Below are positions 1-7,070 of a DNA stretch of 14,895 nucleotides, piece by piece. The translations under genes were made by a program, and so were the position numbers. The stretch's first letter is position 1. Each line of letters starts with the position of its first letter. The stretch comes from Candidatus Magasanikiibacteriota bacterium (GTDB lineage Bacteria > Patescibacteriota > Patescibacteriia > Magasanikbacterales > UBA10003): assembly GCA_003514455.1 (NCBI GenBank), contig DOQH01000013.1, forward strand, positions 3,955-18,849. Reading direction: 5' to 3'. A model generated the notes under the pieces. The model made no database searches. It was not told the DNA's origin and saw nothing but the letters and a program-made list of their open reading frames with translations.

Positions 1-42
1 ACTTTGTCCAACAAACACCGCCAATTTTCAGAATTCGGAGTT

Positions 43-582
43 ATGTTACAAAAACAACAAAACAACTACGCATATATAGACGGAGCAAATTTACATAAAG
101 GAATTTTTGACTCCGGCTGGATACTTGATTACGCGCGTTTCAGAGTATGGTTGACTGAAAAGTATGGAGTAAAAAATGCTTATATTTTTATTGGATTAAT
201 ACCCAGATACAAAGAGCTTTATAAATACTTGCAAGAATCGGGATTTACTCTAATTTTTAAAGAAGTTATTTATGATGGTGACGGCAAGCCAAAGGGAAAT
301 TGCGACGCAGACTTAGTTTTACAAGCTACATCTGATGCGTATGAAAATAAATTTGAAAAAGCGGTTGTTGTCTCAAGCGATGGTGATTACGCCGGTTTGA
401 TAAAATTCTTGAAAGAACGCGGAAAATTAAGAGTTATACTGTCTCCGCACGCAAAAGACAAGTGTTCCATTCTTATTAAAAGAACGGATGCCCCAATAAC
501 ATATTTGAACGATGTTAGAGTATTCATTAAAAAAGAAAAAGCCCCCGATGCGGACAAAACCACACAGGGGTCTTTTTCGTGA
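43..582 (+). CDS. NYN-domain (LabA/DUF88-like) protein, putative nuclease
   Basis: The protein has the NYN/PIN-like fold seen in LabA/DUF88 proteins, which are predicted metal-dependent RNases. Visible motifs, numbered from ATG 43, are YIDGANLHKG near residue 10 with the first acidic residue, CDADLVLQA near residue 88, and VVVSSDGDYAGLIKFL near residue 108, followed by a LRVILSP strand. These supply the usual acidic metal-binding cluster. I chose ATG 43 because the conserved fold begins right after it. An in-frame TTG at position 4 would add 13 residues, and the frame stays open to the window edge, so the true start could lie further upstream. A GGAG is present but only 2 nt before ATG 43. 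The last residues, after the KKEK stretch, are encoded by a terminator-like hairpin and look non-native. The family is confident; the substrate is unknown. Confidence 0.8.
   Translation: MLQKQQNNYAYIDGANLHKGIFDSGWILDYARFRVWLTEKYGVKNAYIFIGLIPRYKELYKYLQESGFTLIFKEVIYDGDGKPKGNCDADLVLQATSDAYENKFEKAVVVSSDGDYAGLIKFLKERGKLRVILSPHAKDKCSILIKRTDAPITYLNDVRVFIKKEKAPDADKTTQGSFS
536..577 (+). terminator. Terminator-like hairpin inside the 3' end of the NYN gene
   Basis: The arms AAAAAGCCCCC (536-546) and GGGGTCTTTTT (567-577) pair with one C/T mismatch around a 20-nt loop and end in a run of five T. The structure lies before the stop codon at 580-582, so the ORF reads through it. With its A-run/T-run flanks it could act in both directions. 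Confidence 0.55.
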
Positions 583-592
583 GTATTAACTA

Positions 593-598
593 TATAAT
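593..598 (+). promoter_or_regulatory. Possible -10 element for ahcY
   Basis: A perfect TATAAT lies 75 bp before the ahcY start. No good -35 hexamer is visible 16-18 bp upstream. If used, the leader would be about 69 nt and would contain the inverted repeat at 603-636. This is weak evidence from one hexamer in AT-rich DNA. Confidence 0.35.
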
Positions 599-601
599 AG
601 C

Positions 602-637
602 ATATCCACATTTAATGTCAAGAGCAATTGTGGATAA
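602..637. repeat. Inverted pair of DnaA-box-like 9-mers / 8-bp hairpin
   Basis: Positions 602-610 read ATATCCACA, an 8/9 match to the DnaA box TTATCCACA. Positions 629-637 read TGTGGATAA, an exact box in the opposite orientation. Together they make an 8-bp inverted repeat (603-610 with 629-636) around an 18-nt loop, followed by a very AT-rich stretch up to the ahcY start. The pair could be DnaA sites, a different operator, or simply an mRNA leader hairpin. Confidence 0.4.
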
Positions 638-673
638 ATTAAGCATCATTTTTATTTTTCTTAAATTTTATTT

Positions 674-1972
674 ATGTCTGATTACAAAGTTGCCGATATC
701 AAACTCGCTGATTGGGGACGCAAAGAAATTGAATTGGCGGAAAAGGAAATGCCCGGATTGATGTCTTTGAGAAAAAAATACGGCGCGACAAAGCCGCTCA
801 CTGGGTCGCGCATTGCCGGTTGTCTGCACATGACAATACAGACGGCAGTACTTATTGAAACTTTGATAAAATTAGGCGCCGAGGTGCGTTGGTCTTCTTG
901 CAATATCTTTTCCACGCAGGATAATGCCGCCGCTGCTGTCGCAACAATGGGCGTGCCGGTGTTTGCCTGGAAAGGGGAGACAGAAGAGGAATACTGGTGG
1001 TGCGTGGAGCAAAGTTTAAAATTCGTCAATGGTTTGGGACCGAATTTGTTGTTGGATGATGGCGGGGATTTGACATTGGCGGCGCATGAAAAACATCCGG
1101 AATTATTAAAAGAAATAAAAGGCGTGTCTGAAGAAACTACCACTGGTGTGCACCGTTTGTATCAAATGGCGGAAAAAGGGACTTTGAAAATCGCCGCGAT
1201 CAATGTTAATGATTCAGTAACGAAATCAAAATTTGACAATAAGTATGGTTGTCGCGAATCATTGGCAGATGGCATTAAACAAGCCACAAATGTAATGATT
1301 GCCGGCAAAATCGTAGTTGTGGCAGGATATGGCGATGTTGGCAAGGGATGCAGTCAAAGTATGCGCGGATTTGGCGCTCGCGTAGTAATCACTGAAATTG
1401 ACCCGATTAACGCTTTGCAAGCGGCTATGGAGGGATTTGAAGTGACAACAATGGAAGATATCGCCTCACTTGGGGATATTTTTGTAACCACCACTGGCTG
1501 TTGCGATATTATTACCGGCGCACATATGGACAAAATGAAAGATAACGCGATTGTTTGCAATATCGGACACTTTGACAGCGAAATTGATGTGGCCTGGCTC
1601 ACTTCGCAGAAAAACATTAAAGAAGAAAATATCAAACCACAGGTTGATAAATTCACATGGCCTGATGGCAAGTCAGTAATTTTACTATCACGCGGACGGT
1701 TGGTAAATCTGGGCAACGCGAATGGCCATCCTTCTTTCGTAATGAGCTCATCATTTACCAATCAAGTGCTGGCGCAACTGGCTTTGTGGCAAAATAAAGA
1801 GCAATACGAACGCGGGCATGTTTATACATTGTCCAAAGAATTGGATGAAGAAGTGGCGCGACTGCACTTGCCTCATTTAGGTGTAAAATTAACTAAACTC
1901 ACTCAAAAACAATCCGACTACCTTGGCGTGCCTTTGAATGGGCCATTCAAGGCGGAGAATTATAGGTATTAA
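674..1972 (+). CDS. ahcY: Adenosylhomocysteinase (S-adenosyl-L-homocysteine hydrolase)
   Basis: This cytosolic NAD-dependent enzyme hydrolyses S-adenosylhomocysteine to adenosine and homocysteine, clearing the by-product of methyltransferases. At 432 aa it has the usual full length. Substrate-domain residues are visible at H52 (CLHMT), D129 (LLLDDGGD), E154 and the [15 protein letters not shown] block with K184 and D188. The NAD-binding Rossmann motif GYGDVGKG is at 218-225. The [12 protein letters not shown] block (350-361) and the C-terminal ENYRY, which carries the cofactor-contacting tyrosine of the neighbouring subunit, are intact. ATG 674 fits the family N-terminus and has no Shine-Dalgarno. 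The gene stands alone, in a gap between the NYN gene and the Fic gene. No SAH riboswitch is recognisable upstream. Confidence 0.97.
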   Translation: MSDYKVADIKLADWGRKEIELAEKEMPGLMSLRKKYGATKPLTGSRIAGCLHMTIQTAVLIETLIKLGAEVRWSSCNIFSTQDNAAAAVATMGVPVFAWKGETEEEYWWCVEQSLKFVNGLGPNLLLDDGGDLTLAAHEKHPELLKEIKGVSEETTTGVHRLYQMAEKGTLKIAAINVNDSVTKSKFDNKYGCRESLADGIKQATNVMIAGKIVVVAGYGDVGKGCSQSMRGFGARVVITEIDPINALQAAMEGFEVTTMEDIASLGDIFVTTTGCCDIITGAHMDKMKDNAIVCNIGHFDSEIDVAWLTSQKNIKEENIKPQVDKFTWPDGKSVILLSRGRLVNLGNANGHPSFVMSSSFTNQVLAQLALWQNKEQYERGHVYTLSKELDEEVARLHLPHLGVKLTKLTQKQSDYLGVPLNGPFKAENYRY

Positions 1973-1989
1973 CATATAAATCAGCTCAT

Positions 1990-2018
1990 TTGCCATAATC
2001 GTATCAAAATGATACGAT
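1990..2018 (+). promoter_or_regulatory. Candidate promoter of the Fic gene, overlapped by operator
   Basis: TTGCCA (1990-1995, 5/6 to the -35 consensus) is separated by 17 bp from TACGAT (2013-2018, 4/6 to the -10). The first palindrome, 1995-2021, covers the spacer and the -10. A bound dimer there would block polymerase. TATACT at 2019-2024 is another possible -10. Confidence 0.4.
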
Positions 2019-2043
2019 TATACTATCAAAATGATACGATTAT
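1995..2043. repeat. Tandem operator-like palindromes upstream of the HTH-Fic gene
   Basis: A perfect inverted repeat has 12-bp arms ATAATCGTATCA (1995-2006) and TGATACGATTAT (2010-2021) around AAA. A 20-bp segment of it, 2002-2021, is repeated exactly at 2024-2043. The copies are offset by 22 bp, about two helical turns. The second copy keeps only a 5-bp palindromic core (TATCA/TGATA around AAA). It ends 16 bp before the ATG of the gene at 2060, which encodes a DNA-binding domain, so autoregulation is the natural reading (inference). Confidence 0.75.
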
Positions 2044-2059
2044 TTTTAATTGATTTTTT

Positions 2060-3103
2060 ATGTTAACACAGCGACAAAATGCAATTTTAGAATTTTTGCA
2101 AAAGTCAAAACAAGCGCCGCAAAGCGCTATTTTGGCATTCATTGTCACAAAATTTGATGCAATTTCCAAACCAACAATATTGCGCGACATTGGTGTTTTA
2201 TTAACAGCCGGATTGATAGAAAAAATTGGCAGGGGCCGCGGAGTTATTTACGCGCCAAAAAATAAAAATCCATTTTTATTTCACTTTGATCCGGAAAGTT
2301 ATTTCAAAATATCGCAAGATCAAAGAGAGATTAAGAAGATGTTTAATTGGGATATTTTTGATTATCCTACGAATTTTTTTACCATTTCGGAAATTAAACG
2401 GTTAAAGTCGGCTAATACTGAGTATTTAAAAAAACGCGCGAAAATGGATAGGACCAGTTTGCATAAAGAATTTGAGCGCCTGACCATTGAACTAGCTTGG
2501 AAATCATCGCATTTGGAAGGTAATACATATTCTCTGTTGGAAACAGAAACATTAATTAAAGAGGCGCAAGAGGCAGCCGGACACACCAAAGAAGAGGCCA
2601 TAATGATTTTAAATCACAAACGGGCTTTAGATTATATATTAGAAAGCGCGAAACAATTTAAAATATTAAAGGCGACTCATGTGAGAGCCGTTCACTCACT
2701 TTTGATTAAAGATTTAGGCATTCCGGATGATTTTAGGAAAATCATTGTTAGAATCACCGGTACCAATTACCAGCCACTGGACAATAAATTCCAAATAGAA
2801 GACGCGGTTAAAAAAATTGTTGAGTTGATTAATAAAGAAGAAAATCCGGCTGCCAAGGCATTATTGGCGACCGCGTTGATTTCTTATGTCCAACCATTTG
2901 TGGATGGCAATAAACGCACCAGTCGGCTGATGGCCAACGCGATTCTTTTGGCGCATAATTGGTGCCCGTTGTCTTTGCGGAGTATGGACGAAACAGCTTA
3001 TAAAAAGGCCGTACTTTTATTTTATGAACAAAACAGTTTAGAACTGTTAAAGCAATTATTCATTGAACAATTTGAATTCGCGGTAAATAATTATTTTGGG
3101 TAA
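2060..3103 (+). CDS. Winged-helix / Fic-domain protein with Gln for the catalytic His
   Basis: Residues 1-66 look like a winged helix: the segment SKPTILRDIGVLLTAGLI is a recognition-helix pattern and is followed by a GRGRGVIYA wing. The Fic domain covers about 135-340. An N-terminal inhibitory motif of the S/T-xxx-E-G/N type is seen at S149-G154 (SSHLEG), which marks a class II Fic protein. The active-site motif is QPFVDGNKR (278-286). The family normally has His first (HPFx[D/E]GN[G/K]R), and here codon 2891-2893 is CAA, Gln. Fic enzymes usually transfer AMP to target proteins. Loss of the general base argues that this one is inactive or uses other chemistry. It may serve mainly as a repressor acting on the palindromes just upstream. 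No Shine-Dalgarno is present. The family is confident; the role is inferred. Confidence 0.88.
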   Translation: MLTQRQNAILEFLQKSKQAPQSAILAFIVTKFDAISKPTILRDIGVLLTAGLIEKIGRGRGVIYAPKNKNPFLFHFDPESYFKISQDQREIKKMFNWDIFDYPTNFFTISEIKRLKSANTEYLKKRAKMDRTSLHKEFERLTIELAWKSSHLEGNTYSLLETETLIKEAQEAAGHTKEEAIMILNHKRALDYILESAKQFKILKATHVRAVHSLLIKDLGIPDDFRKIIVRITGTNYQPLDNKFQIEDAVKKIVELINKEENPAAKALLATALISYVQPFVDGNKRTSRLMANAILLAHNWCPLSLRSMDETAYKKAVLLFYEQNSLELLKQLFIEQFEFAVNNYFG

Positions 3104-3104
3104 A

Positions 3105-3188
3105 AAACGGCGCGATATTGAATGGGCGATTGCGGAAGGAAAAATCTATATTACGCAGAGCAGGCCAATAACGACATTGAAAAAATAG
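3105..3188 (+). pseudogene. 3' relic of a PEP-synthase/PPDK N-terminal-type protein
   Basis: This frame encodes 27 residues with the pattern DIEWAIAEGKIYITQSRP, then ITTLKK and a TAG stop. That is the typical closing motif of the ATP-grasp (PPDK_N) domain of phosphoenolpyruvate synthase and rifampicin phosphotransferase-like proteins. An in-frame TAA at 3084 cuts it off upstream, inside the Fic gene, and no ATG precedes it. It therefore reads as the surviving tail of a gene whose body was replaced. The match rests on motif recognition only. A very short functional peptide is a less likely alternative. Confidence 0.5.
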
Positions 3189-3189
3189 T

Positions 3190-3540
3190 ATGAAAATAAC
3201 CATTCCAACGCATCAACAAAACGCGCGGCAGGTGGCCAGAAATTTGGGCTACGCGGAATTTGATGACCCGAACAGCGGCCAAATCAGCTACACACGCCGC
3301 TTGTCCAGCAATTTTTATCCTCGTTTTCATTTGTATATTGAAGAGAAAAAAGGCCAGATGACTTTTAATTTGCATCTTGACCAAAAACAGGTATCATACA
3401 AAGGCCATACGGCGCATAGTGGAGAATACGACGGCGAGCTGGTGGAACAAGAAGGGGAGCGAATAAAAAAAGAAATCAGTGGCTCCGCCAGCGCAAATAG
3501 TGCTTCGGCTTTCTCGCCGATTCGCAGAATAAAAAAATAG
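3190..3540 (+). CDS. Small conserved hypothetical protein
   Basis: I do not know a function for this 116-aa soluble protein. It has no signal peptide or membrane segment. The core is rich in aromatic, His and charged residues: GYAEFDDPNSGQISYTRRLS (20-39), FYPRFHLYIEEK (42-53), then NLHLDQKQVSY and AHSGEYDGELVEQE. Its style resembles hypothetical proteins common in Patescibacteria that end soon after such an acidic segment. The last 20 residues (SGSASANSASAFSP and a basic end) are low-complexity and may be a poorly conserved addition. The stop codon directly abuts the dispersed repeat at 3544-3588. The gene lies on the same strand as dnaG, 55 bp upstream, so they may be co-transcribed. Confidence 0.65.
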   Translation: MKITIPTHQQNARQVARNLGYAEFDDPNSGQISYTRRLSSNFYPRFHLYIEEKKGQMTFNLHLDQKQVSYKGHTAHSGEYDGELVEQEGERIKKEISGSASANSASAFSPIRRIKK

Positions 3541-3543
3541 CCG

Positions 3544-3588
3544 CGAGATTGCTTCGTCCCGACTTTGCGACTGGGCTCGCAATGATAC
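3544..3588. repeat. Dispersed hairpin repeat, copy 1 (leader of dnaG)
   Basis: The element is bounded by CGAGATTGCTTCG (3544-3556) and GGCTCGCAATGATAC (3574-3588). The ends can pair through ATTGC/GCAAT and CCC/GGG. The same ends recur at 12504-12545 inside rsmI. It occupies nearly all of the gap before dnaG and ends 7 bp from its ATG. Confidence 0.7.
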
Positions 3589-3595
3589 AAGAATC

Positions 3596-5377
3596 ATGTC
3601 CCAAATTTCCGATGAAATAAAATCCAAATTGGATGTTGTTGATTTAATCTCCGAATACATCCAATTAAAACCAGCGGGCGCTAATTTTAAGGCCTGCTGT
3701 CCTTTTCATCAGGAAAAATCACCATCATTCATGGTTTCGCGGCCAAAACAAATTTGGCATTGCTTTGGGTGCCAAAATGGTGGCGATATTTTCGGTTTTG
3801 TCATGAAAATGGAGGGCATGGAATTTCCAGAGGCACTGCGCTTGCTAGCTGAAAAAGCCGGAGTGGAATTACCCGCGCATTCCAATGAATTATCTTCCAG
3901 CGCGCGCAATCGTATATTGGATATTTTAAAATTGGCGACAAAATTTTATCACAAAATTTTAATGGAATCGTCGCGAGCGCAAACCGCGCGAGATTATTTG
4001 CAAAAACGCGGCTTGTCAACCTCGATAATTGAAGAATGGCAGATTGGCTTTGTTCCTGATGTTTGGGACACACTCACCGGATTTCTTTTGAAAAAGGGCT
4101 TTGGCATTAATGATCTGACAGCGGCAGGACTTACCATTCAAAAACCTGGCGGTGGAAATTACGACCGATTTCGCGGCCGGATTATGTTTCCACTTTCTGA
4201 TGTGCATGGTAATGTGGTGGGCTTTACCGGACGGCTTTTGAATGAAACAACGGAAAATGCCGGTGGAAAATACGTGAATACTCCGCAAACCGAGGTTTAT
4301 GATAAAAGCGAAATACTGTTTGGTCTAAACAAGGCCAAGCAGGAAATCAAACGGCAAGACCGCGCCATTATCGTGGAGGGACAAATGGATGTGATTGCCT
4401 GCCATCAGGCCGGACAGATAAATGTGGCGGCGTCTTCCGGCACGGCTTTGACTTTGGAGCAAATAAAATTATTAAAACGATTTACCAATAATCTCTATTT
4501 GGCTTTTGACTCGGACGCGGCCGGACAAAACGCGGCAGAGCGAGGGATTTCCTTGGCTTTGGAAGAGGGGACGCAAGTGCGCGTGATTACTTTGCCGCCG
4601 GACGCCGGCAAAGATCCGGATGAATGTTTGAAAAAAAATCCTGAATTATGGTTCAAGTCGGTAGATGGCGCGCAATTATTCATGGAATATTTTTTTAAAA
4701 AAAATCTGGCTGGAAAAAATTTTACCGACCCGACTGTTCGTTCGCAAGTGGCCACAACGCTTTTAAATCAAATCGCCAAAATTCCTGATGTGATTGAACA
4801 GGACTTCTGGCTGAAAAAATTAACCGGTGTTTTGGATGTGGATATCACGCTTTTGCGCGAACGATTGACTGATTTGCGCCGCAAGCCGATGTATAATCAA
4901 AAAGAAGCGCCTGCTGATAAAAAAAATCAGGCAACCGAACAAAACGCTCCTGAAATTGCATCGGAGAATTTAATGAGTATCGTTTTGCAGGACGAAGAAA
5001 TGTTGAAAATAGTGGCCGATCGTTTAAAAATAGTAGCTCTAGCGGAAAAACATCAAAATCTTTTTAAAGATTTCCTAACTTTTACACAAACAGCTGAAAA
5101 AACACCGGAAAAAGTTATCCACAGATTTAGGCAATCGAACCCTTCCCCAGATAGTTGTCAAATGATTGATATTTTGGAATTGCTTTATGAACAAAAATTC
5201 GCTGAATTAAGCCAAGATAAACTGCTAAATGAGGCATTAAAAATAGTGGATTTTTTAAATTTGTGTTATACTGGGAACATTCGCCGCCAAATTGAGCGAG
5301 AAATGAAGCTGGCTGAAGAAAAGGGTGATAGCTCAAAAATGACGGAATTGATGGATAAATTCAAGAACTTATTATAG
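3596..5377 (+). CDS. dnaG: DNA primase
   Basis: Synthesises RNA primers for the replisome in partnership with the replicative helicase. The 593-aa protein has full family architecture. The CHC2 zinc-binding domain has C35-x2-H38 and C56-x2-C59 ligands. The polymerase core carries the basic template-binding segment [12 protein letters not shown] (189-200). The TOPRIM motifs are EGQMD (E261) and DSDAAG (D305, D307). The C-terminal third, from about residue 440, is the divergent helicase-interaction region. ATG 3596 fits the family N-terminus. It has no Shine-Dalgarno, and a hairpin repeat ends 7 bp before it. The next gene, rpoD, starts 2 bp after the stop, so the two are co-transcribed. An exact DnaA-box 9-mer (5115-5123) lies inside the gene. 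Confidence 0.97.
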   Translation: MSQISDEIKSKLDVVDLISEYIQLKPAGANFKACCPFHQEKSPSFMVSRPKQIWHCFGCQNGGDIFGFVMKMEGMEFPEALRLLAEKAGVELPAHSNELSSSARNRILDILKLATKFYHKILMESSRAQTARDYLQKRGLSTSIIEEWQIGFVPDVWDTLTGFLLKKGFGINDLTAAGLTIQKPGGGNYDRFRGRIMFPLSDVHGNVVGFTGRLLNETTENAGGKYVNTPQTEVYDKSEILFGLNKAKQEIKRQDRAIIVEGQMDVIACHQAGQINVAASSGTALTLEQIKLLKRFTNNLYLAFDSDAAGQNAAERGISLALEEGTQVRVITLPPDAGKDPDECLKKNPELWFKSVDGAQLFMEYFFKKNLAGKNFTDPTVRSQVATTLLNQIAKIPDVIEQDFWLKKLTGVLDVDITLLRERLTDLRRKPMYNQKEAPADKKNQATEQNAPEIASENLMSIVLQDEEMLKIVADRLKIVALAEKHQNLFKDFLTFTQTAEKTPEKVIHRFRQSNPSPDSCQMIDILELLYEQKFAELSQDKLLNEALKIVDFLNLCYTGNIRRQIEREMKLAEEKGDSSKMTELMDKFKNLL

Positions 5378-5379
5378 GT

Positions 5380-6723
5380 ATGAAGAAAAAAATTCTCAAA
5401 AAAAAGAAAATCATCAAGAAAAAAATTCGCCAACCGGCGGATAAAAAAAAGAAAGCTCATTCTAAACAGCTTTCATTAAAATTTAAATTGAAAAAACCGC
5501 GCAAAATTATTAAAATAAAAAGGTCAAAGAAAAAGAAACTTTTTAAAAAGATCTTTAAGAAAAAACTGCCAAAAGCGGCTAAAACAAAAAAAGTAATTTT
5601 ACCAATCGCGCCAAAAGGCATTCCTCCCAACCAAGAAACCATTGATAAATTTGTAAAAAAAGGCCATCAACGCGGATTTTTAACTGAAACAGAAGTACTT
5701 TACGCTTTTCCTGAAATGGAGGACTACCTTGATATTTATGAAAACTTTTTAAACAGAATGGATGAACTTGGATTGAATATAGTAGAAACACGGGAAGATT
5801 TGCTCACTCAAACGGAAAACAAAAAAGAAGCGCCGAAAAAAAAGAAAAAAGAAGAAAAACCAATATCAAAAGCAATGAGCATGGAGGTTTTGGACGAGTT
5901 GACAGCCGATTCAATACAAATGTATCTGCGTGAAATCGGCAGAATTCCTCTGTTAACAGGCGCGGAGGAATTGTCTTTGGCCAAACGTAAAGAACGGGGC
6001 GATAAAGAAGCGGACAAAAAATTGATTGAAGGAAATTTGCGCTTAGTGGTCTCAATTGCCAAAAAATTTGTTGGCAAACAATTGTCGCTTTTGGATTTGA
6101 TTCAAGAAGGGAATGTTGGGCTTTTCCGCGCCGTGAAAAAATTTGAATATCGCAAGGGTTATAAATTTTCAACTTACGCCACTTGGTGGATTCGGCAGGC
6201 CATTACGCGCGCTTTGGCCGACCAATCGCGCACCATTCGCATTCCTGTGCATATGGTGGAAAATATCAACAAAGTGCAAACCATCACAAGGCAATTGGTG
6301 CAGGATTTGGGACGCGAACCAACACCGGAAGAAATCGCGGCTGAAATGGGGGAGGATATGGAAAAAGTCAAATATATTTTAAAAATTTCACAGGAAACAG
6401 TGTCTTTGGAAACATCAGTAGGTGATGATGATGAAGACAGCACCTTGGAAGATTTTATTGAAGATGTAAAAAATATATCTCCGGACCGTTCGGCCGCTTT
6501 GCATTTGTTAAAGGATTATGTGGTAGAGGCGATAAAGGACTTGTCCCCGCGCGAGCAAAAAATCTTGGAAATGCGTTTTGGTTTGAAAGACGGGGTATCA
6601 CACACTTTGGAAGAAGTGGGCAAAGAATTTAATGTAACGCGCGAACGTATTCGTCAGATTGAGGCCAAGGCCTTGGAACGATTGCAAACCTTCGCGGCGA
6701 TTGAGAAATTAAAGGATTATTAA
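5380..6723 (+). CDS. rpoD: Primary RNA polymerase sigma factor (sigma-70)
   Basis: Directs RNA polymerase to housekeeping promoters. Region 1.1-like sequence is at about 84-140. Region 1.2 starts near 178 ([17 protein letters not shown]). Region 2 spans about 216-290, with [19 protein letters not shown] and the [15 protein letters not shown] helix that reads the -10 element. Region 3 follows, and region 4 is at 385-436, with a [10 protein letters not shown] helix and the [17 protein letters not shown] helix-turn-helix for the -35. The N-terminus is odd: residues 1-71 contain about 35 Lys and 3 Arg, and a second Lys patch lies at 153-157. Primary sigma factors usually have an acidic region 1.1. 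The start is set by the 2-bp gap after dnaG; the next in-frame ATG is far downstream. Promoters in the window (TTGACA, N16-17, TA-rich -10) fit this factor. Confidence 0.96.
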   Translation: MKKKILKKKKIIKKKIRQPADKKKKAHSKQLSLKFKLKKPRKIIKIKRSKKKKLFKKIFKKKLPKAAKTKKVILPIAPKGIPPNQETIDKFVKKGHQRGFLTETEVLYAFPEMEDYLDIYENFLNRMDELGLNIVETREDLLTQTENKKEAPKKKKKEEKPISKAMSMEVLDELTADSIQMYLREIGRIPLLTGAEELSLAKRKERGDKEADKKLIEGNLRLVVSIAKKFVGKQLSLLDLIQEGNVGLFRAVKKFEYRKGYKFSTYATWWIRQAITRALADQSRTIRIPVHMVENINKVQTITRQLVQDLGREPTPEEIAAEMGEDMEKVKYILKISQETVSLETSVGDDDEDSTLEDFIEDVKNISPDRSAALHLLKDYVVEAIKDLSPREQKILEMRFGLKDGVSHTLEEVGKEFNVTRERIRQIEAKALERLQTFAAIEKLKDY

Positions 6724-6742
6724 GCTGTTTTTGCTGGCGCTT

Positions 6743-6771
6743 TTGACAAGCAGGCATGTTTTTGGTATAAG
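6743..6771 (+). promoter_or_regulatory. Strong sigma-70 promoter of tRNA-Asn
   Basis: TTGACA (6743-6748, perfect) is followed after exactly 17 bp by TATAAG (6766-6771, 5/6). The expected start near 6778 gives a 20-nt leader before the tRNA. Confidence 0.85.
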
Positions 6772-6797
6772 TTAGGCAGTTCTTTATGAAAATTTAT

Positions 6798-6872
6798 TCC
6801 GAGGTAGCTCAGTGGTAGAGCGACCGGCTGTTAACCGGTTGGTCGTGGGTCCGAATCCCACCCTCGGAGCCA
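6798..6872 (+). tRNA. tRNA-Asn (anticodon GTT)
   Basis: A complete cloverleaf of 75 nt. The acceptor stem is TCCGAGG/CCTCGGA with discriminator G and an encoded CCA (6870-6872). The D stem is GCTC/GAGC. The anticodon stem is ACCGG/CCGGT with loop CTGTTAA, anticodon GTT at 6830-6832. The variable loop is 5 nt and the T stem is GTGGG/CCCAC. The T loop reads TCCGAAT, so position 55 is C instead of the nearly universal U (pseudouridine). The gene has its own promoter and terminator. Confidence 0.97.
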
Positions 6873-6880
6873 AATAAAAT

Positions 6881-6905
6881 AGACGGAAAGAAATCCGTCT
6901 TTTTT
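6881..6905 (+). terminator. Intrinsic terminator after tRNA-Asn
   Basis: A perfect 7-bp stem AGACGGA/TCCGTCT (6881-6887, 6894-6900) with a 6-nt loop AAGAAA is followed by further T residues. The A-rich left flank means it could also work on the minus strand. Confidence 0.9.
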
Positions 6906-6921
6906 ATTTTAATGAGAAAAT

Positions 6922-6947
6922 AAAAAAGGAGCTGGCAAGTAGCTCCT
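6922..6947 (-). terminator. Intrinsic terminator facing the purine nucleoside phosphorylase gene
   Basis: Read on the minus strand, a 7-bp stem AGGAGCT/AGCTCCT (6941-6947 with 6927-6933, 7-nt loop) runs straight into TTTTTT (complement of 6922-6927). It lies 124 bp past the stop of the minus-strand gene and would end its long 3' untranslated region. Confidence 0.8.
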
Positions 6948-6985
6948 AGAACCTCCCTTCAGTCCATTGCGCGGATAGCCTGGAA

Positions 6986-7026
6986 AATCCAATCTTGCCC
7001 ATTCGTTATGAATGTTTTATTGGATT
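6986..7026. repeat. Inverted repeat in the 3' region of the phosphorylase gene
   Basis: AATCCAAT (6986-6993) pairs with ATTGGATT (7019-7026). Inside it, ATTC/GAAT (7001-7004, 7010-7013) forms a smaller stem with a 5-nt loop. No T-run follows on either strand, so this is not a simple terminator. Confidence 0.5.
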
Positions 7027-7032
7027 ACTCAT

Positions 7033-7063
7033 CCCTGTCTTACCCCCCAAACAATAGACAGGG
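7033..7063. repeat. Stem-loop just past the phosphorylase stop codon
   Basis: A perfect 8-bp stem CCCTGTCT/AGACAGGG (7033-7040, 7056-7063) encloses a 15-nt loop with six consecutive C on the plus strand (six G in the minus-strand transcript). It lacks a T-run. It lies 8 bp beyond the minus-strand stop and may protect the 3' end of the message. Confidence 0.55.
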
Positions 7064-7070
7064 TTATGGC

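Noticed and set aside
599..673. SAH or SAM riboswitch upstream of ahcY
   Set aside because: The leader is short and AT-rich. Apart from the 8-bp inverted repeat I see none of the conserved core of known SAH or SAM riboswitches.
579..761. Short plus-strand frame overlapping the start of ahcY
   Set aside because: It overlaps the well-supported ahcY start in another frame and shows no protein motif.
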